Source: JBOHUC01 sp050733935 (GTDB taxonomy: Bacteria > Eisenbacteria > RBG-16-71-46 > DASYSL01). From it: a DNA stretch of 64,000 bases. A program made the translations under genes and the position numbers. The stretch is taken from positions 1 through 64,000 of the forward strand of contig JBOHUC010000024.1 in assembly GCA_050733935.1 (NCBI GenBank), written 5' to 3'. Under the pieces are notes generated by a model. The model was not told the DNA's origin, did not search any database, and worked only from the letters and a program-made list of their open reading frames with translations. This document shows positions 32,400 to 41,290 of this stretch, one piece after another (position 1 is the first letter of the stretch; each line of letters opens with the position of its first letter).

Positions 32400-33229
32400 A
32401 GCACGATCATCATCATCGTGCGACGTCGAACCCGGCGGATCCGTGGGAGGTTTCGACGGGCGAGAGCGAAGCGTTCGTGCGGCGCGCATGGAACGCGTGG
32501 AGCGCGGACGGAGGCAACTCTCAGGACGGCTCCGGGGGCTCCCGCCGACGCCCGCGACTCCTCGACGTCGGCGCCGGAGCGGGACGGCTCGCGGCGGCGC
32601 TCGTGCGCGCCGGATTCGACGTGGCCGCGCTCGAGCCGGAGCCGGAGACGGCGGCGGCCGCACGCGCCCGCGGGCTCGAAGTCCTCGAGACCGACGTCAC
32701 GGAATGGACGCGGCCCGCGCCGGAAACCGGGGAAACTCCCTTCGACTGCATTCTGTTCGCGCGCTCGCTCCACCACATCCCGGATCTCGAACGCGCGCTC
32801 ACGATCGTTCGCGATGCGCTGAAGCCCGGGGGCCTCGTCGTGCTCGAGGAGTTCACACACGACGAAGCCGACGAGCCGACCGCGCGCTGGTATTTCGAGC
32901 GATTCGATGCCGGGGTGCGGGAGGGGTTTCTTCGCCCGCCCGACGACGAAGAGCCTTTGACGGCGACCGGCCTCGCGCGCTGGCGTTCGGTCTTCGATCA
33001 CGATCCCCCGCTCCACGGGGGACAGACGCTGCTCGATGCGCTCGCGCGGATCATTGCGCCGCCGGTCCTGGTCGAGCGCGCACCCTATCTCTATCGCTGG
33101 TTCGAGGAGCGGTCGCTTGTGCCCGATCCCGCGCGCGTGCGTTCCGTTCTGAGCGAGGAGAAGGAAGCCGTGGCGGGGGGAATTCTCAGGCCCGTCGGGC
33201 TACGAGCGGTCGCCGTCCGTCCGGCTTGA
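32396..33229 (+). CDS. Class I SAM-dependent methyltransferase
   Basis: A 277-residue protein starting at TTG 32396 (TTGA overlap). The SAM site LLDVGAGAGRLAAAL is at about residues 54-68, ALEPEP is the acidic loop after strand 2, and DCILFARSLHHIPDLERAL marks the UbiE/Methyltransf_11 group. A C-terminal extension of about 100 residues follows. The His-rich start (KHDHHHRA) is unusual and may be native. The 3' end overlaps the convergent GNAT gene by 30 bp. Substrate unknown. Confidence 0.85.
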   Translation: MKHDHHHRATSNPADPWEVSTGESEAFVRRAWNAWSADGGNSQDGSGGSRRRPRLLDVGAGAGRLAAALVRAGFDVAALEPEPETAAAARARGLEVLETDVTEWTRPAPETGETPFDCILFARSLHHIPDLERALTIVRDALKPGGLVVLEEFTHDEADEPTARWYFERFDAGVREGFLRPPDDEEPLTATGLARWRSVFDHDPPLHGGQTLLDALARIIAPPVLVERAPYLYRWFEERSLVPDPARVRSVLSEEKEAVAGGILRPVGLRAVAVRPA

Positions 33230-33721
33230 GGGCGTGCCCCCCGGGACGTATCCGCGCACGGGCCGCATCTCCATCCAGCTCCAGGGATGCTCGAGCGGAG
33301 TGAAGCCGGTCTTCTCGTACAGGCCTTGCGCGTCGCGCGTCGCGAGGATCCAGCGCCGGAAGCCCTGCAATGCCGGGTGCGTCACGATCGTCTCCATGAG
33401 CCACTTCGAGAGACCGCGGCCGCGATGTTCCGGGGCGACGAACACGTCGCCCACGTAGGCGAACGTCGCGTAATCCGTGATGACGCGCGCGAACCCGACC
33501 TGCTCGTCGCCGCGGTAGATCCCGAACGGCATCGAGTGTTCGATCGAACGGCGCATCGTCTCGAACGGAATCTGGGTCGCCCAGTACGAGGATTCGGCCA
33601 GAAAGCCGTGGACGACTTCGAGGTCGAGCCGCGCGCGATCCGTGCTGATCGCGTACTCGCCGCGCTGCCAATCAAGAGGATCCGAACTCGGGGGTGTGCT
33701 GGCGCGCGTCTCGTCGTTCAC
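33200..33721 (-). CDS. GNAT-family N-acetyltransferase
   Basis: A 173-residue GNAT of the YitI/AtsE-like group: VHGFLAESSYWATQIPFE at about 37-54, VGFARVITDYATFAYVGDVF, APEHRGRGLSKWLMETIV for acetyl-CoA binding, and DAQGLYEKTGFTPLEHP. It is the last gene after the sigma/anti-sigma pair on the minus strand, 32 bp beyond its stop. Its 3' end overlaps the convergent methyltransferase gene. Confidence 0.85.
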   Translation of the reverse strand: MNDETRASTPPSSDPLDWQRGEYAISTDRARLDLEVVHGFLAESSYWATQIPFETMRRSIEHSMPFGIYRGDEQVGFARVITDYATFAYVGDVFVAPEHRGRGLSKWLMETIVTHPALQGFRRWILATRDAQGLYEKTGFTPLEHPWSWMEMRPVRGYVPGGTPSSRTDGDRS

Positions 33722-33753
33722 TCACGAATCTCCTGCGGCCGCCGACCGCGCCG

Positions 33754-34710
33754 TCAGTTGACGCGAGTGACCGCTCCGAGCAGGTACATGTCGCCCGTCG
33801 GCTGGGAAACTCCGCCCGCGGGCTCGAGCGTGACCGCGAACGCTCCGATGCGTTGCGGCTCGGGCACCTCGGGCAGGACGTGCGTTGCGCGTCCTTGTTC
33901 GTCGACCGGGAAGACTCCCTCGCTCTTCGGCGTCTGACCTTCGATCACCCAGAGCTGGTAGTCCTTGCCGGCCGGCGGACGCGGCAATCCGTACGCGTAG
34001 AACACGGCCTTCTTTTCCTCCGGCGACCAGAGCACCCGCGCCTGGCTCGAAGGCGAAGGCTTCAGACCGCCGAGCGCGACGATGCGCAGTCTCGGCGAGT
34101 GAACGACGTCCATGACGCGCGCGAGCTCCTGGTTCTCGAGCGTGACGCGTTCGAGGTCGGCACGCACGAGAGCGAGCTGACCCTGGAGCCTGTACGCATA
34201 AACACCGGAGAGCGAGGCCGCCAGGATGCCGGCGAATGCAAGAGCGGGAGAGATCCTTTGCCAGAATCCGGGCTTCGGAGAAGGGGTCGCCTCGACCTTC
34301 CTCGGCGGCCATGGCGCAGGAGAAGGCTCGTAGGTCGGCTTGATCTCGGGCACGCCGGGACGCCACGGCATGCCCGGAACGTGTCGCTTCGCCCCGTCTT
34401 TCGCATCCGCGCGCCGGTCGGTGGCGGTTCCACTGATCGCCGTGTCGAGAGCGGTCTTCTCCGCGCGGGCGACTTCCGCCGCGAGGTCCGCTTCGACGGC
34501 CGCGAGCACGCGGTCGCGCAGCGCGGCCGGCACGGGAGTCACCGCAACCGAATACGCGAGCGCATCTCCGACCGCGTCCATGCCCGCGAGCTCCCGCTCG
34601 CACGTCGCACAGCCGGAAGCCAGGTGGCGCTCGAACTGCTCGAGCTCCTCGCCTTCCAGCAGGCCGAGTGCGTAGTCGGGTGCAAGCTCGGTGAAGCGAT
34701 CCTCGTTCAC
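33754..34710 (-). CDS. Anti-sigma factor, RskA type
   Basis: A 318-residue anti-sigma factor. The N-terminal zinc anti-sigma motif is visible in ERHLASGCATCERE (His-x3-Cys-x2-Cys, about residues 27-40). A Pro-rich cytoplasmic linker leads to one transmembrane helix (about 156-172, PALAFAGILAASLSGVYAY). The periplasmic C-terminal domain is RskA-like (KAVFYAYGLPRPPAGKDYQL, then GAFAVTLEPAGGVSQPTG). Regulation is expected through intramembrane proteolysis. Coupled to the sigma gene by ATGA. Confidence 0.9.
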   Translation of the reverse strand: MNEDRFTELAPDYALGLLEGEELEQFERHLASGCATCERELAGMDAVGDALAYSVAVTPVPAALRDRVLAAVEADLAAEVARAEKTALDTAISGTATDRRADAKDGAKRHVPGMPWRPGVPEIKPTYEPSPAPWPPRKVEATPSPKPGFWQRISPALAFAGILAASLSGVYAYRLQGQLALVRADLERVTLENQELARVMDVVHSPRLRIVALGGLKPSPSSQARVLWSPEEKKAVFYAYGLPRPPAGKDYQLWVIEGQTPKSEGVFPVDEQGRATHVLPEVPEPQRIGAFAVTLEPAGGVSQPTGDMYLLGAVTRVN

Positions 34711-35420
34711 GTGCGATCGTCCTCCGGTTGCGCGAGCATCCCCGCTTCGGCGAACTCCCCGAGCATGTCCCGAAGCCGGATCATGCCCTGCCGGATGCGC
34801 GCCTTGATCGTGCCCAGAGGCGCCTCCAGCTTCTCCGCGATTTCCGAGTGACTCAACCCTCCGAAGTACGCCATCTCGAGGGCCGTGCGTTGCGCCTCCG
34901 GCAGGACTCCGAGGGCCCGGGCGACCGCGTTTCGCAGCTCGCCCACGTAGGCGGTTTCGTTCGGATCCAGCTGCTTCGGCGCGACATCGGCCTGGCGCTC
35001 GACTTCATAGGCATCGCTCGTCTTCGACTGCGTGCGCCGGGCGCGAATGCGATCGATCGCGCGGTTGCGCGCGAGCGAGACGAGCCACCCCAGGAACGCG
35101 CCGCGTTCCGCATCGAAGAGCTCCGCCCGGCGCCACAGGTGCAGAAACACGTCCTGTGTCAGGTCCTCGGCTTCGGTCGCATCGCGCAGGATGCGGAGAC
35201 CAAGGCCGTAGACCATGCTCGAGTGCCGGTCGTAGAGCGCTCGAAGGGCATTCGAATCGCGCTGCCGGACGCGGACCATGAGGTCGGCGTCATGCGCGTT
35301 CGACTCGTTTGCGAGCTGGCGGGCGGGTGCGGGCGTCAAGCGTTCCTCGTGGAAGCCCCGGCGTGCGGGGGTGGACCGACGGCCGCCTCGTGCAACCGTC
35401 CGTCCCCAAGGCTCGCTCAA
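34707..35420 (-). CDS. ECF-type RNA polymerase sigma factor, SigK-like
   Basis: A 237-residue frame. Region 2 shows NALRALYDRHSSMVYGLGLR, EAEDLTQDVFLHLWRRAEL and FLGWLVSLARNRAIDRIRAR; region 4 shows LPEAQRTALEMAYFGGLSHS and APLGTIKARIRQGMIRLRD. TTG 35420 (with GAGGG) starts the longest form; TTG 35339 (with GAGGAA) would give 210 residues beginning closer to region 2 and is equally likely. Coupled to the RskA-type gene that encodes its partner. Confidence 0.88.
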   Translation of the reverse strand: MSEPWGRTVARGGRRSTPARRGFHEERLTPAPARQLANESNAHDADLMVRVRQRDSNALRALYDRHSSMVYGLGLRILRDATEAEDLTQDVFLHLWRRAELFDAERGAFLGWLVSLARNRAIDRIRARRTQSKTSDAYEVERQADVAPKQLDPNETAYVGELRNAVARALGVLPEAQRTALEMAYFGGLSHSEIAEKLEAPLGTIKARIRQGMIRLRDMLGEFAEAGMLAQPEDDRT

Positions 35421-35615
35421 TGTACCCTCGACGTCCGTTAGGCCGCAAGCCGAGGGGGGTTCGAGCCGCGTTCATGTTTCAATACGGACGCGGGACGCTG
35501 CCGGATGGGTCGCGGGTCGTCCAAACGGTGCCGGCGGTCGCCTGTGCTATGCTCCGCGCGCCTTTACCAGCCAAGGGGCCCTTGCCCAGGGTCCCTTTGC
35601 CTTGACCAGGACCCC

Positions 35616-37481
35616 ATGGAGGAGTCCTTGGGCACTCCCGCCAAATCGACCGGGAACGATCTCCGTCAACTCGGCTGGCTTCTCGCCTGGGCCGTCGTCT
35701 TCTGCGACATCGGCACCAGCGTCTACTACGTGCCGGGCATTCTCTACGGCGACGTCGGCGACCTGGCCCCGGTCTTCGTCGCGCTCACGACGATCGGATT
35801 CATCCTGCTCGCCACGAAGTACGTCGAAGTGTCGTGGCGGAATCCCGAGGGCGGCGGTGTCGTCACGGTCGCCACCAAGGCGTTCAGCCCGTTCGTCGGC
35901 GCGATCGGCGGCATGCTCATCATCGTGGATTACTTCCTCACGTCCGCGATCTCCTCCGTCAGCGCGTGGCAGTACATCGGCTCGGTCCTTCCGTTCTTCA
36001 GCCAGCATGTCGAGCTCATGGCCGGGCTCGGGCTCGTCTTCCTCGCGCTCATCAACATCGTCGGGATCAAGGAAAGCGCGACCCTCGCGCTCTACATGGC
36101 GGCCGCCTCGTTCGGCGTGAACCTGATCGTCTTGGGCGTCGTCGCGGTCAATCTCACCCCCGAGCAGTGGGCGTTCGCGCTCGAGCAGACGCGCGCGGTC
36201 CGGTCCATTCCCGCTCAGTCCGCGCTCATCGGCTTCGCAGGTGCCTGGCTCGCGTTCTCGGGGCTCGAGAGCATCAGCCAGCTCTCGCCCGCGATGCGCC
36301 ACCCGATCCGGTCGACCGCAAGCCGCGCGATGCTCCTCGTCGTGCTGACGATGGCCGTCACGTCTCCTCCGCTCACGACCCTGGCGGTCGCGGGTCTCGA
36401 CGAGATCACGAAGCAGGCGAGCAAGGAGTACTTCATCTCCGAGCTCGGGCGCATCTACGGCGGCCCGTGGCTCGCGTGGAGTGTCGTGATCTCCGCCTCG
36501 GCGCTCCTTCTCTTCGCCGCGAACACCGCGTTGATCGGCGGCTATCACGTGTTCCTCGCACTCTCGCGCGCCGAATACCTGCCGTCCGCGCTCGCAAAGC
36601 GGAACCGCATCTTCGGAACCCCCCACATCGGAATCATCCTGTTCACGGTCGTCACGTTTGCGATCGTGCACGCGACGCAGGGCCGGCTCGAGATGCTCGG
36701 CCACATGTATTCGTTCGGGCTCCTGGGCGCGTTCACGTTCACGTCCGCCGGGCTCGACGTGATCCGATGGCGCGAGGGCCAGCGCGGCCCGGTGTTCTGG
36801 GTCGGGCTCGTGACGACCGCGATGGTCGCGACTGCCTGGGGCGTGAACATCATCTTCAAGCCGCAGGCGACCCTGTTTGGCGGCGGCGTGGTCCTGCTCG
36901 GTGTCCTGATCGCAGTCGGCATCCGAAAGGACTGGGCGATCCGAATGCTGAACCAGCTCCCGTGGGTCGCGAGCGAAGCCGCGCGGCAGCGGACGCGCGC
37001 GGAGGACATCTGGGAGCGCCGGAGTCGCGAGATCGTCTCGCTCGAGACTGCGATCGAAGCGTCACAGATCGAGCCGTCGAGGACGCTCGTCGCGATTCGC
37101 GATTCGAACCCGCGCCTCATCGACGAGGCGATCCTCCGGGCCAAGGGCATCGGCGACACCGCCATCTTCGTGCTCGCGGTGACCGAGTGGCCGGGGTTGT
37201 TCTCGGGCGAGCAGCTCCAGCCCGAACCGCGGTTGCTCGAGGCGATCGACGACGCGGCCGACCGCATTCGTGCGGCGGGGCTCACGCCGATCGCGGTCTG
37301 GCGACTGTCGCACGATGCAGCGCGCTCGATCGCCGACGCCGCGCGCCAGCTCGAAGTGAACGCGGTCATGGTCGGAGTGAGCCAGCGCTCGCAGCTCGTC
37401 CACATGCTCCGCGGGTCGGTGTTGAAGGGCCTGCACCGGCTCCTCCCCGGAGACCGGATCCTCATTCACACGGTCGGCTAG
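35616..37481 (+). CDS. APC-superfamily amino-acid permease with a USP-like tail
   Basis: A 621-residue protein. About 12 transmembrane helices occupy residues 15-460 (opening motif VVFCDIGTSVYYVPGILYGD). Residues about 488-621 are soluble and resemble a universal-stress-protein fold (TLVAIRDSNPRLIDEAILRA, then ARQLEVNAVMVGVSQRSQLV and HMLRGSVLKGLHRLLPGDRI). Such tails often bind nucleotides and regulate transport. ATG 35616 is chosen; TTG 35628 directly after GGAGGAG is a good alternative. Divergent from the sigma gene, with a 195-bp shared region. Confidence 0.88.
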   Translation: MEESLGTPAKSTGNDLRQLGWLLAWAVVFCDIGTSVYYVPGILYGDVGDLAPVFVALTTIGFILLATKYVEVSWRNPEGGGVVTVATKAFSPFVGAIGGMLIIVDYFLTSAISSVSAWQYIGSVLPFFSQHVELMAGLGLVFLALINIVGIKESATLALYMAAASFGVNLIVLGVVAVNLTPEQWAFALEQTRAVRSIPAQSALIGFAGAWLAFSGLESISQLSPAMRHPIRSTASRAMLLVVLTMAVTSPPLTTLAVAGLDEITKQASKEYFISELGRIYGGPWLAWSVVISASALLLFAANTALIGGYHVFLALSRAEYLPSALAKRNRIFGTPHIGIILFTVVTFAIVHATQGRLEMLGHMYSFGLLGAFTFTSAGLDVIRWREGQRGPVFWVGLVTTAMVATAWGVNIIFKPQATLFGGGVVLLGVLIAVGIRKDWAIRMLNQLPWVASEAARQRTRAEDIWERRSREIVSLETAIEASQIEPSRTLVAIRDSNPRLIDEAILRAKGIGDTAIFVLAVTEWPGLFSGEQLQPEPRLLEAIDDAADRIRAAGLTPIAVWRLSHDAARSIADAARQLEVNAVMVGVSQRSQLVHMLRGSVLKGLHRLLPGDRILIHTVG

Positions 37482-37490
37482 GTCCGCCTG

Positions 37491-38132
37491 ATGAGCGACA
37501 CCTCGTCGGTCGCGCTCCCCGCGCTCGTCGATCTCGGCGCGGTGTTCGTGAGCGCGCTCTCGGGGGCGCTGTTCGCGCAGAGCAAGCGCATGGATCTCGC
37601 CGGGCTTGCCGGGCTTGCGATCGTGACCGGGCTCGGCGGAGGAATGATCCGCGACGTGCTCCTGCAACGCGGGCTTCCTGCGGCCCTCGCCGACGCGCGC
37701 TACCTCGTGACCGCGCTTGCCGGAGCGCTTGCGGTGCTCGCGTTCGGAGCGCTGGTCGCGCGCGCCGCTCGTGCGCTTCTCGTCGTGGATGCGCTGAGCC
37801 TCGGCGTGTACGGGGTCGTCGGCACGCTCAAGGCGGTCTCGTTCGGGCTTTCGTTCGTGCCGGCCGTGTTCCTGGGCGTGATTACCGCGGTGGGCGGCGG
37901 TGTGTTGCGCGATGCGCTCGCGGGCGAGATCCCCGCGATCTTCAAGCCCGGCGAGCTCTACGCCGTTCCGGCCGTATTCGGCTGCGCGATCCTCGTCCTT
38001 CTTCTGGACGCGGGCTGGAGCCAGGTCGCCGCCGGAGCAGCGGGCTTCGTCGCGATCGTCGTCTTCCGCCTCCTGTCGCTTCAGTTCGGCTGGCGGACGC
38101 GCGCCGCAGGCGCGTCCGGCCCCGGGACTTGA
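37491..38132 (+). CDS. UPF0126/TRIC-family membrane protein
   Basis: A 213-residue protein with seven predicted helices in two repeats. Each repeat has the GGG-RD signature: TGLGGGMIRDVLL (about 46-58) and AVGGGVLRDALAGEIP (about 126-141). Prokaryotic relatives of trimeric intracellular cation channels and some glycine transporters belong here. It starts nine bases after the APC-transporter stop, so both are probably expressed together. Confidence 0.88.
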   Translation: MSDTSSVALPALVDLGAVFVSALSGALFAQSKRMDLAGLAGLAIVTGLGGGMIRDVLLQRGLPAALADARYLVTALAGALAVLAFGALVARAARALLVVDALSLGVYGVVGTLKAVSFGLSFVPAVFLGVITAVGGGVLRDALAGEIPAIFKPGELYAVPAVFGCAILVLLLDAGWSQVAAGAAGFVAIVVFRLLSLQFGWRTRAAGASGPGT

Positions 38133-38242
38133 CCGGAGACCTGAGCGGGAACGGCCGCTGCCGCTCCCCTGTTCGTGCAATGCTCGCAAAGTTTCGTCGC
38201 CGATCCGCATCGTAAGACCTGAAGACCAGGAGCTCTCCCGCC

Positions 38243-38725
38243 ATGAGCGAAGTCCGCATTTTCCTCCGTCACACGGTCGCCACGCTCGCCTACCGGGGCG
38301 GCAAGGCCACACGCGGCGCCACTTCTGAGTTCGGCAGCTTCAAGGTGGGGCCCACGACACGCACGCCGCGCGAGATCGTGGCGCACGTCGGCGATCTCCT
38401 CGAATGGGCTCTGACGATGGCGCAGGGTCAGGAGAAGTGGGTGCGCGCGACGCCGGTCTCGTGGGAGGGCGAGGTCCAGCGCTTTCACCGCTGCCTGCAG
38501 GCGTTCGACGCCTACCTCGAGTCGGGCGAGCCTCTCAACGTGAGTGTCGAGCGGCTATTCCAGGGACCCATCGCCGACGCTCTCACGCACGTCGGGCAGG
38601 TCGCGATGCTCCGGCGTCTCGCCGAGGAGCCGATGAAGGGCGAGAACTATGCGCGGGCACAGATCGAAAGCGGACGCGTCGGGCCGGATCAAGTCCCCGC
38701 CGAGCCGAAGAACGAATTCGACTGA
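38243..38725 (+). CDS. DinB-superfamily protein
   Basis: A 160-residue protein of the four-helix DinB/YfiT fold: the first helix carries FLRHTVATLAYRGGKATR, then TPREIVAHVGDLLEWALTMA, and the His-containing third helix ALTHVGQVAMLRRLAEEPM. The His positions could form a metal site, as in bacillithiol-dependent transferases of this group. One of several DinB-like genes in the neighbourhood. Substrate unknown. Confidence 0.75.
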   Translation: MSEVRIFLRHTVATLAYRGGKATRGATSEFGSFKVGPTTRTPREIVAHVGDLLEWALTMAQGQEKWVRATPVSWEGEVQRFHRCLQAFDAYLESGEPLNVSVERLFQGPIADALTHVGQVAMLRRLAEEPMKGENYARAQIESGRVGPDQVPAEPKNEFD

Positions 38726-38777
38726 ACCTGGGGTGCGGCAGGTTGTCCGGCCGATGTGCCGCGAGACTCGCCCGGGT

Positions 38778-38880
38778 AACTTGCCCCGGGGCAACGTTGA
38801 CATAACGAACGATGAACTCGCTCTGGAGCGAATTCATCAACGGTGTTGATCGCCGCCAGGAGCCCGTGAACTTGCCCCGG
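38778..38880. repeat. Intergenic REPIN-like element with TTGCCCCGGGGCAA palindrome
   Basis: The stretch between two DinB genes is full of inverted repeats. TTGCCCCGGGGCAA (38781-38794) is a perfect 14-bp palindrome preceded by AAC. GAACTCGCTC (38814-38823) pairs with GAGCGAATTC (38826-38835) with one mismatch. ATCAAC and GTTGAT (38836-38850) form another hairpin. A second copy of AACTTGCCCCGG lies at 38869-38880. The element is thus bracketed by two direct copies of AACTTGCCCCGG. The same 20-bp palindrome occurs inside the HNH gene at 62.3 kb. Confidence 0.7.
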
Positions 38881-38909
38881 CGTGTTGAGGGGAACACCGC
38901 CCGAGCCCC

Positions 38910-39476
38910 CTACCGACCGAACTTGTTCTCCATCTTCTGATTGAAGGCGGTCGACTGGCCGCGCGGGATGCTGAGCGAGCGGAACGACGCGCCGCCTGCG
39001 TGCTTCGCAAGCAGCACGATCTGTCCCACATGATTCCCGTAGTGCGTGAGCTGACGATGGATCGCTGCGATCACTGTGTGCGGCTCGCCCCGGATCGTGA
39101 TCGTCCTCTGGAGATCGTCCCCCTTGAGCGGCTCGAGGGCGGTGAACAGCGAGTTCCAGCCCGCCTGCCAGCGGGCCATGAGCGCTTCGCGCGTGTCGGC
39201 TTCGCCCGGCTCGAACTCGGTGTCGCGGTTCCGGTCCGGCTTCTCGCCGTCGCTCGTCAGGAAGTCGGTCCAGCGCGACCGCAGGTTTCCCGCGATGTGC
39301 TTGACCACGACCGCGATGCTGTCTCCTTCCGGCGCGGGCACGTCGAAGAACGTGGCGTCGTCCACCTGGTCGAGTGCCTTCTCCGCGAGCTTCTTGAGAC
39401 CGCGGAACTCTTCGATAGCGTTCGCAAGCACGAGATCGCCGACAGTGCCCTGCGTCCCGGCCGGATTGCCGCTCAT
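38910..39476 (-). CDS. DUF1572/DinB-like protein
   Basis: A 188-residue protein with the DUF1572 pattern: ANAIEEFRGLKKLAEKALDQ at about 19-38, VVVKHIAGNLRSRWTDFLTS with a metal-type His, and AIHRQLTHYGNHVGQIVLLA with two further His. These three His match the DinB metal triad. ATG 39476 has GGGAGG upstream and overlaps the previous stop (ATGA). Last gene of the NfeD-slipin operon. Confidence 0.82.
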   Translation of the reverse strand: MSGNPAGTQGTVGDLVLANAIEEFRGLKKLAEKALDQVDDATFFDVPAPEGDSIAVVVKHIAGNLRSRWTDFLTSDGEKPDRNRDTEFEPGEADTREALMARWQAGWNSLFTALEPLKGDDLQRTITIRGEPHTVIAAIHRQLTHYGNHVGQIVLLAKHAGGASFRSLSIPRGQSTAFNQKMENKFGR

Positions 39477-40117
39477 GTGCCACCTCCCATGGGATGCTGC
39501 GGCCACGCCGCAAGCGGTCGCCCGATCGCCTCGCGCGCGCGCCGGGCCTGTTCGAGATGCCGCTCCTGGTGGACTGCGATCGCCGCGAACCATGCGCCGA
39601 GACGCACACGAATGAGCGGGGTCGCGGCCGATCCCACGCGCACGCGGGACAGCGCGAGGCCGCGCGCGCGCTCGACACGCGCGAGTAGCTCTTCCTGAAG
39701 GATCAAGAACGACTGCACCACACCCTCGATCGTGAGATGCGACCGCGGGACGAACGCCCGGGGCGTGCGCATGCGCTGCGTCGGGCGGCCCTTCACGCTC
39801 GCGAGCGAGCGGACGAACAGGCGGTCGAACCATCCGTAGTCGATCGGATTTGCGACGCCGGGCGTGACGTTACCCACGCCGCCCGATCGCTCCCGTGTCT
39901 TCTCGATGCCCCGATCGAGCCGGGGCAGCATGAGCCCGCCCTGCACGTTCAAATGATCGAGGCACTGTCCGACGGACCACGAACCTGGCTCCGGCTCGCG
40001 GATGAACTCGGCGGGAGAGAGTCCGTCGACGAGCGCTTGCGCGCGCACCTGATCCCGGTGGTATGCGCGCGCGCATTCGTCGAGATCGAGCGGCAGCGCA
40101 GCCGCGGGTTTCTTCAC
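39473..40117 (-). CDS. DinB-family protein
   Basis: A 214-residue protein. The DinB pattern is GSWSVGQCLDHLNVQGGLML at about 50-69 (metal-type His) and AAIAVHQERHLEQARRAREA near the end. GTG 40117 is chosen because it lies 13 bp after the preceding gene's stop and just before the conserved region; the open frame extends to 40297 but overlaps that gene. Coupled to the DUF1572 gene. Confidence 0.75.
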   Translation of the reverse strand: MKKPAAALPLDLDECARAYHRDQVRAQALVDGLSPAEFIREPEPGSWSVGQCLDHLNVQGGLMLPRLDRGIEKTRERSGGVGNVTPGVANPIDYGWFDRLFVRSLASVKGRPTQRMRTPRAFVPRSHLTIEGVVQSFLILQEELLARVERARGLALSRVRVGSAATPLIRVRLGAWFAAIAVHQERHLEQARRAREAIGRPLAAWPQHPMGGGT

Positions 40118-40130
40118 CGGCGCGGAGCTC

Positions 40131-40640
40131 TCATCGCGACCCCCCGGATGGACAGACAGCGCGGACGTACGGGAACTCGACCTTTCTCGACTTCCCGTCG
40201 ACCGTCCCTTCGATCCAGGCCTCGAGCGAGCCGTCGCGCCCGCGGCGATACGCGACACGCTGCGGGAAGTCGTGCGTCGCGTTCTCGAACACGACAAGCG
40301 AGTCGGTGAGCGTGATCGACGTGAACGACGCCTGCGATTGACCTGACGGCAGCGAGGTGAACACGAGACGACCGTCCTTCTCCTCGATCCTGAGCTGCTC
40401 GTACTCGACCACGCGCTGTTCCGCGAGCGAGACCGTCCGGCTCGAGCCGAGCATGAGTCCCGCCGCCGGCGCCATCCACTGCTCTTCGACGAGACGCTTC
40501 GTGGATTCGCGCTTCCAGCAACCGGCGAGCCACTCGAGGCGCGCGAGCGCGGTCGGTGCGGTCGGCGCGGTCGGTGCGGCCGGTGCGGCCGGTGCGGCCG
40601 CGGCGCAGACGATCGCAGTCGCGACCCAGGCGGCGATCAA
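40131..40640 (-). CDS. Exported DUF6265-like protein with a repetitive Ala/Pro/Thr linker
   Basis: A 169-residue protein starting at TTG 40640, which overlaps the previous stop (TTGA) and follows GGAGGG. Residues 1-16 form a signal peptide. Residues about 17-32 are an Ala/Pro/Thr repeat encoded by a 9-bp tandem repeat. The domain follows: LARLEWLAGCWKRESTKRLV, EQWMAPAAGLMLGSSRTVSL and VVFENATHDFPQRVAYRRG, matching the DUF6265 lipocalin-like family. Function unknown. The longer frame upstream (to 41324) is antisense-type noise over the DUF1684 gene. Confidence 0.8.
   Translation of the reverse strand: MIAAWVATAIVCAAAAPAAPAAPTAPTAPTALARLEWLAGCWKRESTKRLVEEQWMAPAAGLMLGSSRTVSLAEQRVVEYEQLRIEEKDGRLVFTSLPSGQSQASFTSITLTDSLVVFENATHDFPQRVAYRRGRDGSLEAWIEGTVDGKSRKVEFPYVRAVCPSGGSR
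40552..40596. repeat. Five-copy 9-bp tandem repeat in the DUF6265 gene
   Basis: Five copies of GTCGGTGCG/GCCGGTGCG lie head to tail. They encode the Ala/Pro/Thr linker next to the signal peptide. Copy number changes would keep the frame, so linker length can vary. Confidence 0.8.
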
Positions 40641-41290
40641 TGACCCTCCACGTCCAGCATGCCCGCCTCGATCGCAACCGGGAGCCAGTTCTCCCGTGGC
40701 GGCAGCGGACAGATCCACGTCGAATCGTAGGCGCAGTACGGGTTGTAGGCTTTGTTGAAATCGAGCACGAACTTGTGCGTGTCGAGGGAGTCGAGGTGAA
40801 CGTACCGGCCACCGCCATAGGTCGCGATGCCGCTCGTCGAGTCCGCAAACGCGATGAAGTACTGCTCGGGGTGCTCGAACGGCCGGTAGACGATGAGACG
40901 AAGCGTGTCTCCGCGGACGAGGAACGGATAGCTCCCGTACTCGAAGTAAGGCGAAGACTTCCCGCGGTTGTCCGGAAGCTGGATCGCCTTCGGCGGCCGG
41001 TAGCGCTCGAGATCCCCGACGAAGCGCCAGGTCGGAGCGTACGGATAGAAGCCAAGCTCCGCGAACGACGCCCGCATCTCCTCCGGGAGCGGCGAATCCG
41101 ATCCGCGCATGACGTCGTCCCACTGCTGCTTGTGAGTTGCGAACTGGGACTGAAGCATGGAGAGCGTCGCGGGCGGCAGCTCCTCGTTCCGTGCCGGCGG
41201 GACGGGACCTCCCTCGTCCTTCTTCGCGCAACCTGGAAGCAGGCCGCCCAACAACAGCAATGTGGCGGCGAGCCGCAGCGACCGCCTCAC
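40637..41290 (-). CDS. DUF1684 lipoprotein
   Basis: A 217-residue protein with signal peptide and lipobox (LLPGC, Cys21). The DUF1684 domain has GFYPYAPTWRFVGDLERYRP, then SPYFEYGSYPFLVRGDTLRL and FNKAYNPYCAYDSTWICPLP with the conserved NPYCAY motif. Family function unknown. The ATG overlaps the slipin stop (ATGA). Confidence 0.88.
   Translation of the reverse strand: MRRSLRLAATLLLLGGLLPGCAKKDEGGPVPPARNEELPPATLSMLQSQFATHKQQWDDVMRGSDSPLPEEMRASFAELGFYPYAPTWRFVGDLERYRPPKAIQLPDNRGKSSPYFEYGSYPFLVRGDTLRLIVYRPFEHPEQYFIAFADSTSGIATYGGGRYVHLDSLDTHKFVLDFNKAYNPYCAYDSTWICPLPPRENWLPVAIEAGMLDVEGH

Noticed and set aside
35566..35615. CAAGGGGCCCTTG-like inverted sequence before the APC transporter gene as a riboswitch
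   Set aside because: Short and imperfect; no layered structure or terminator is present.
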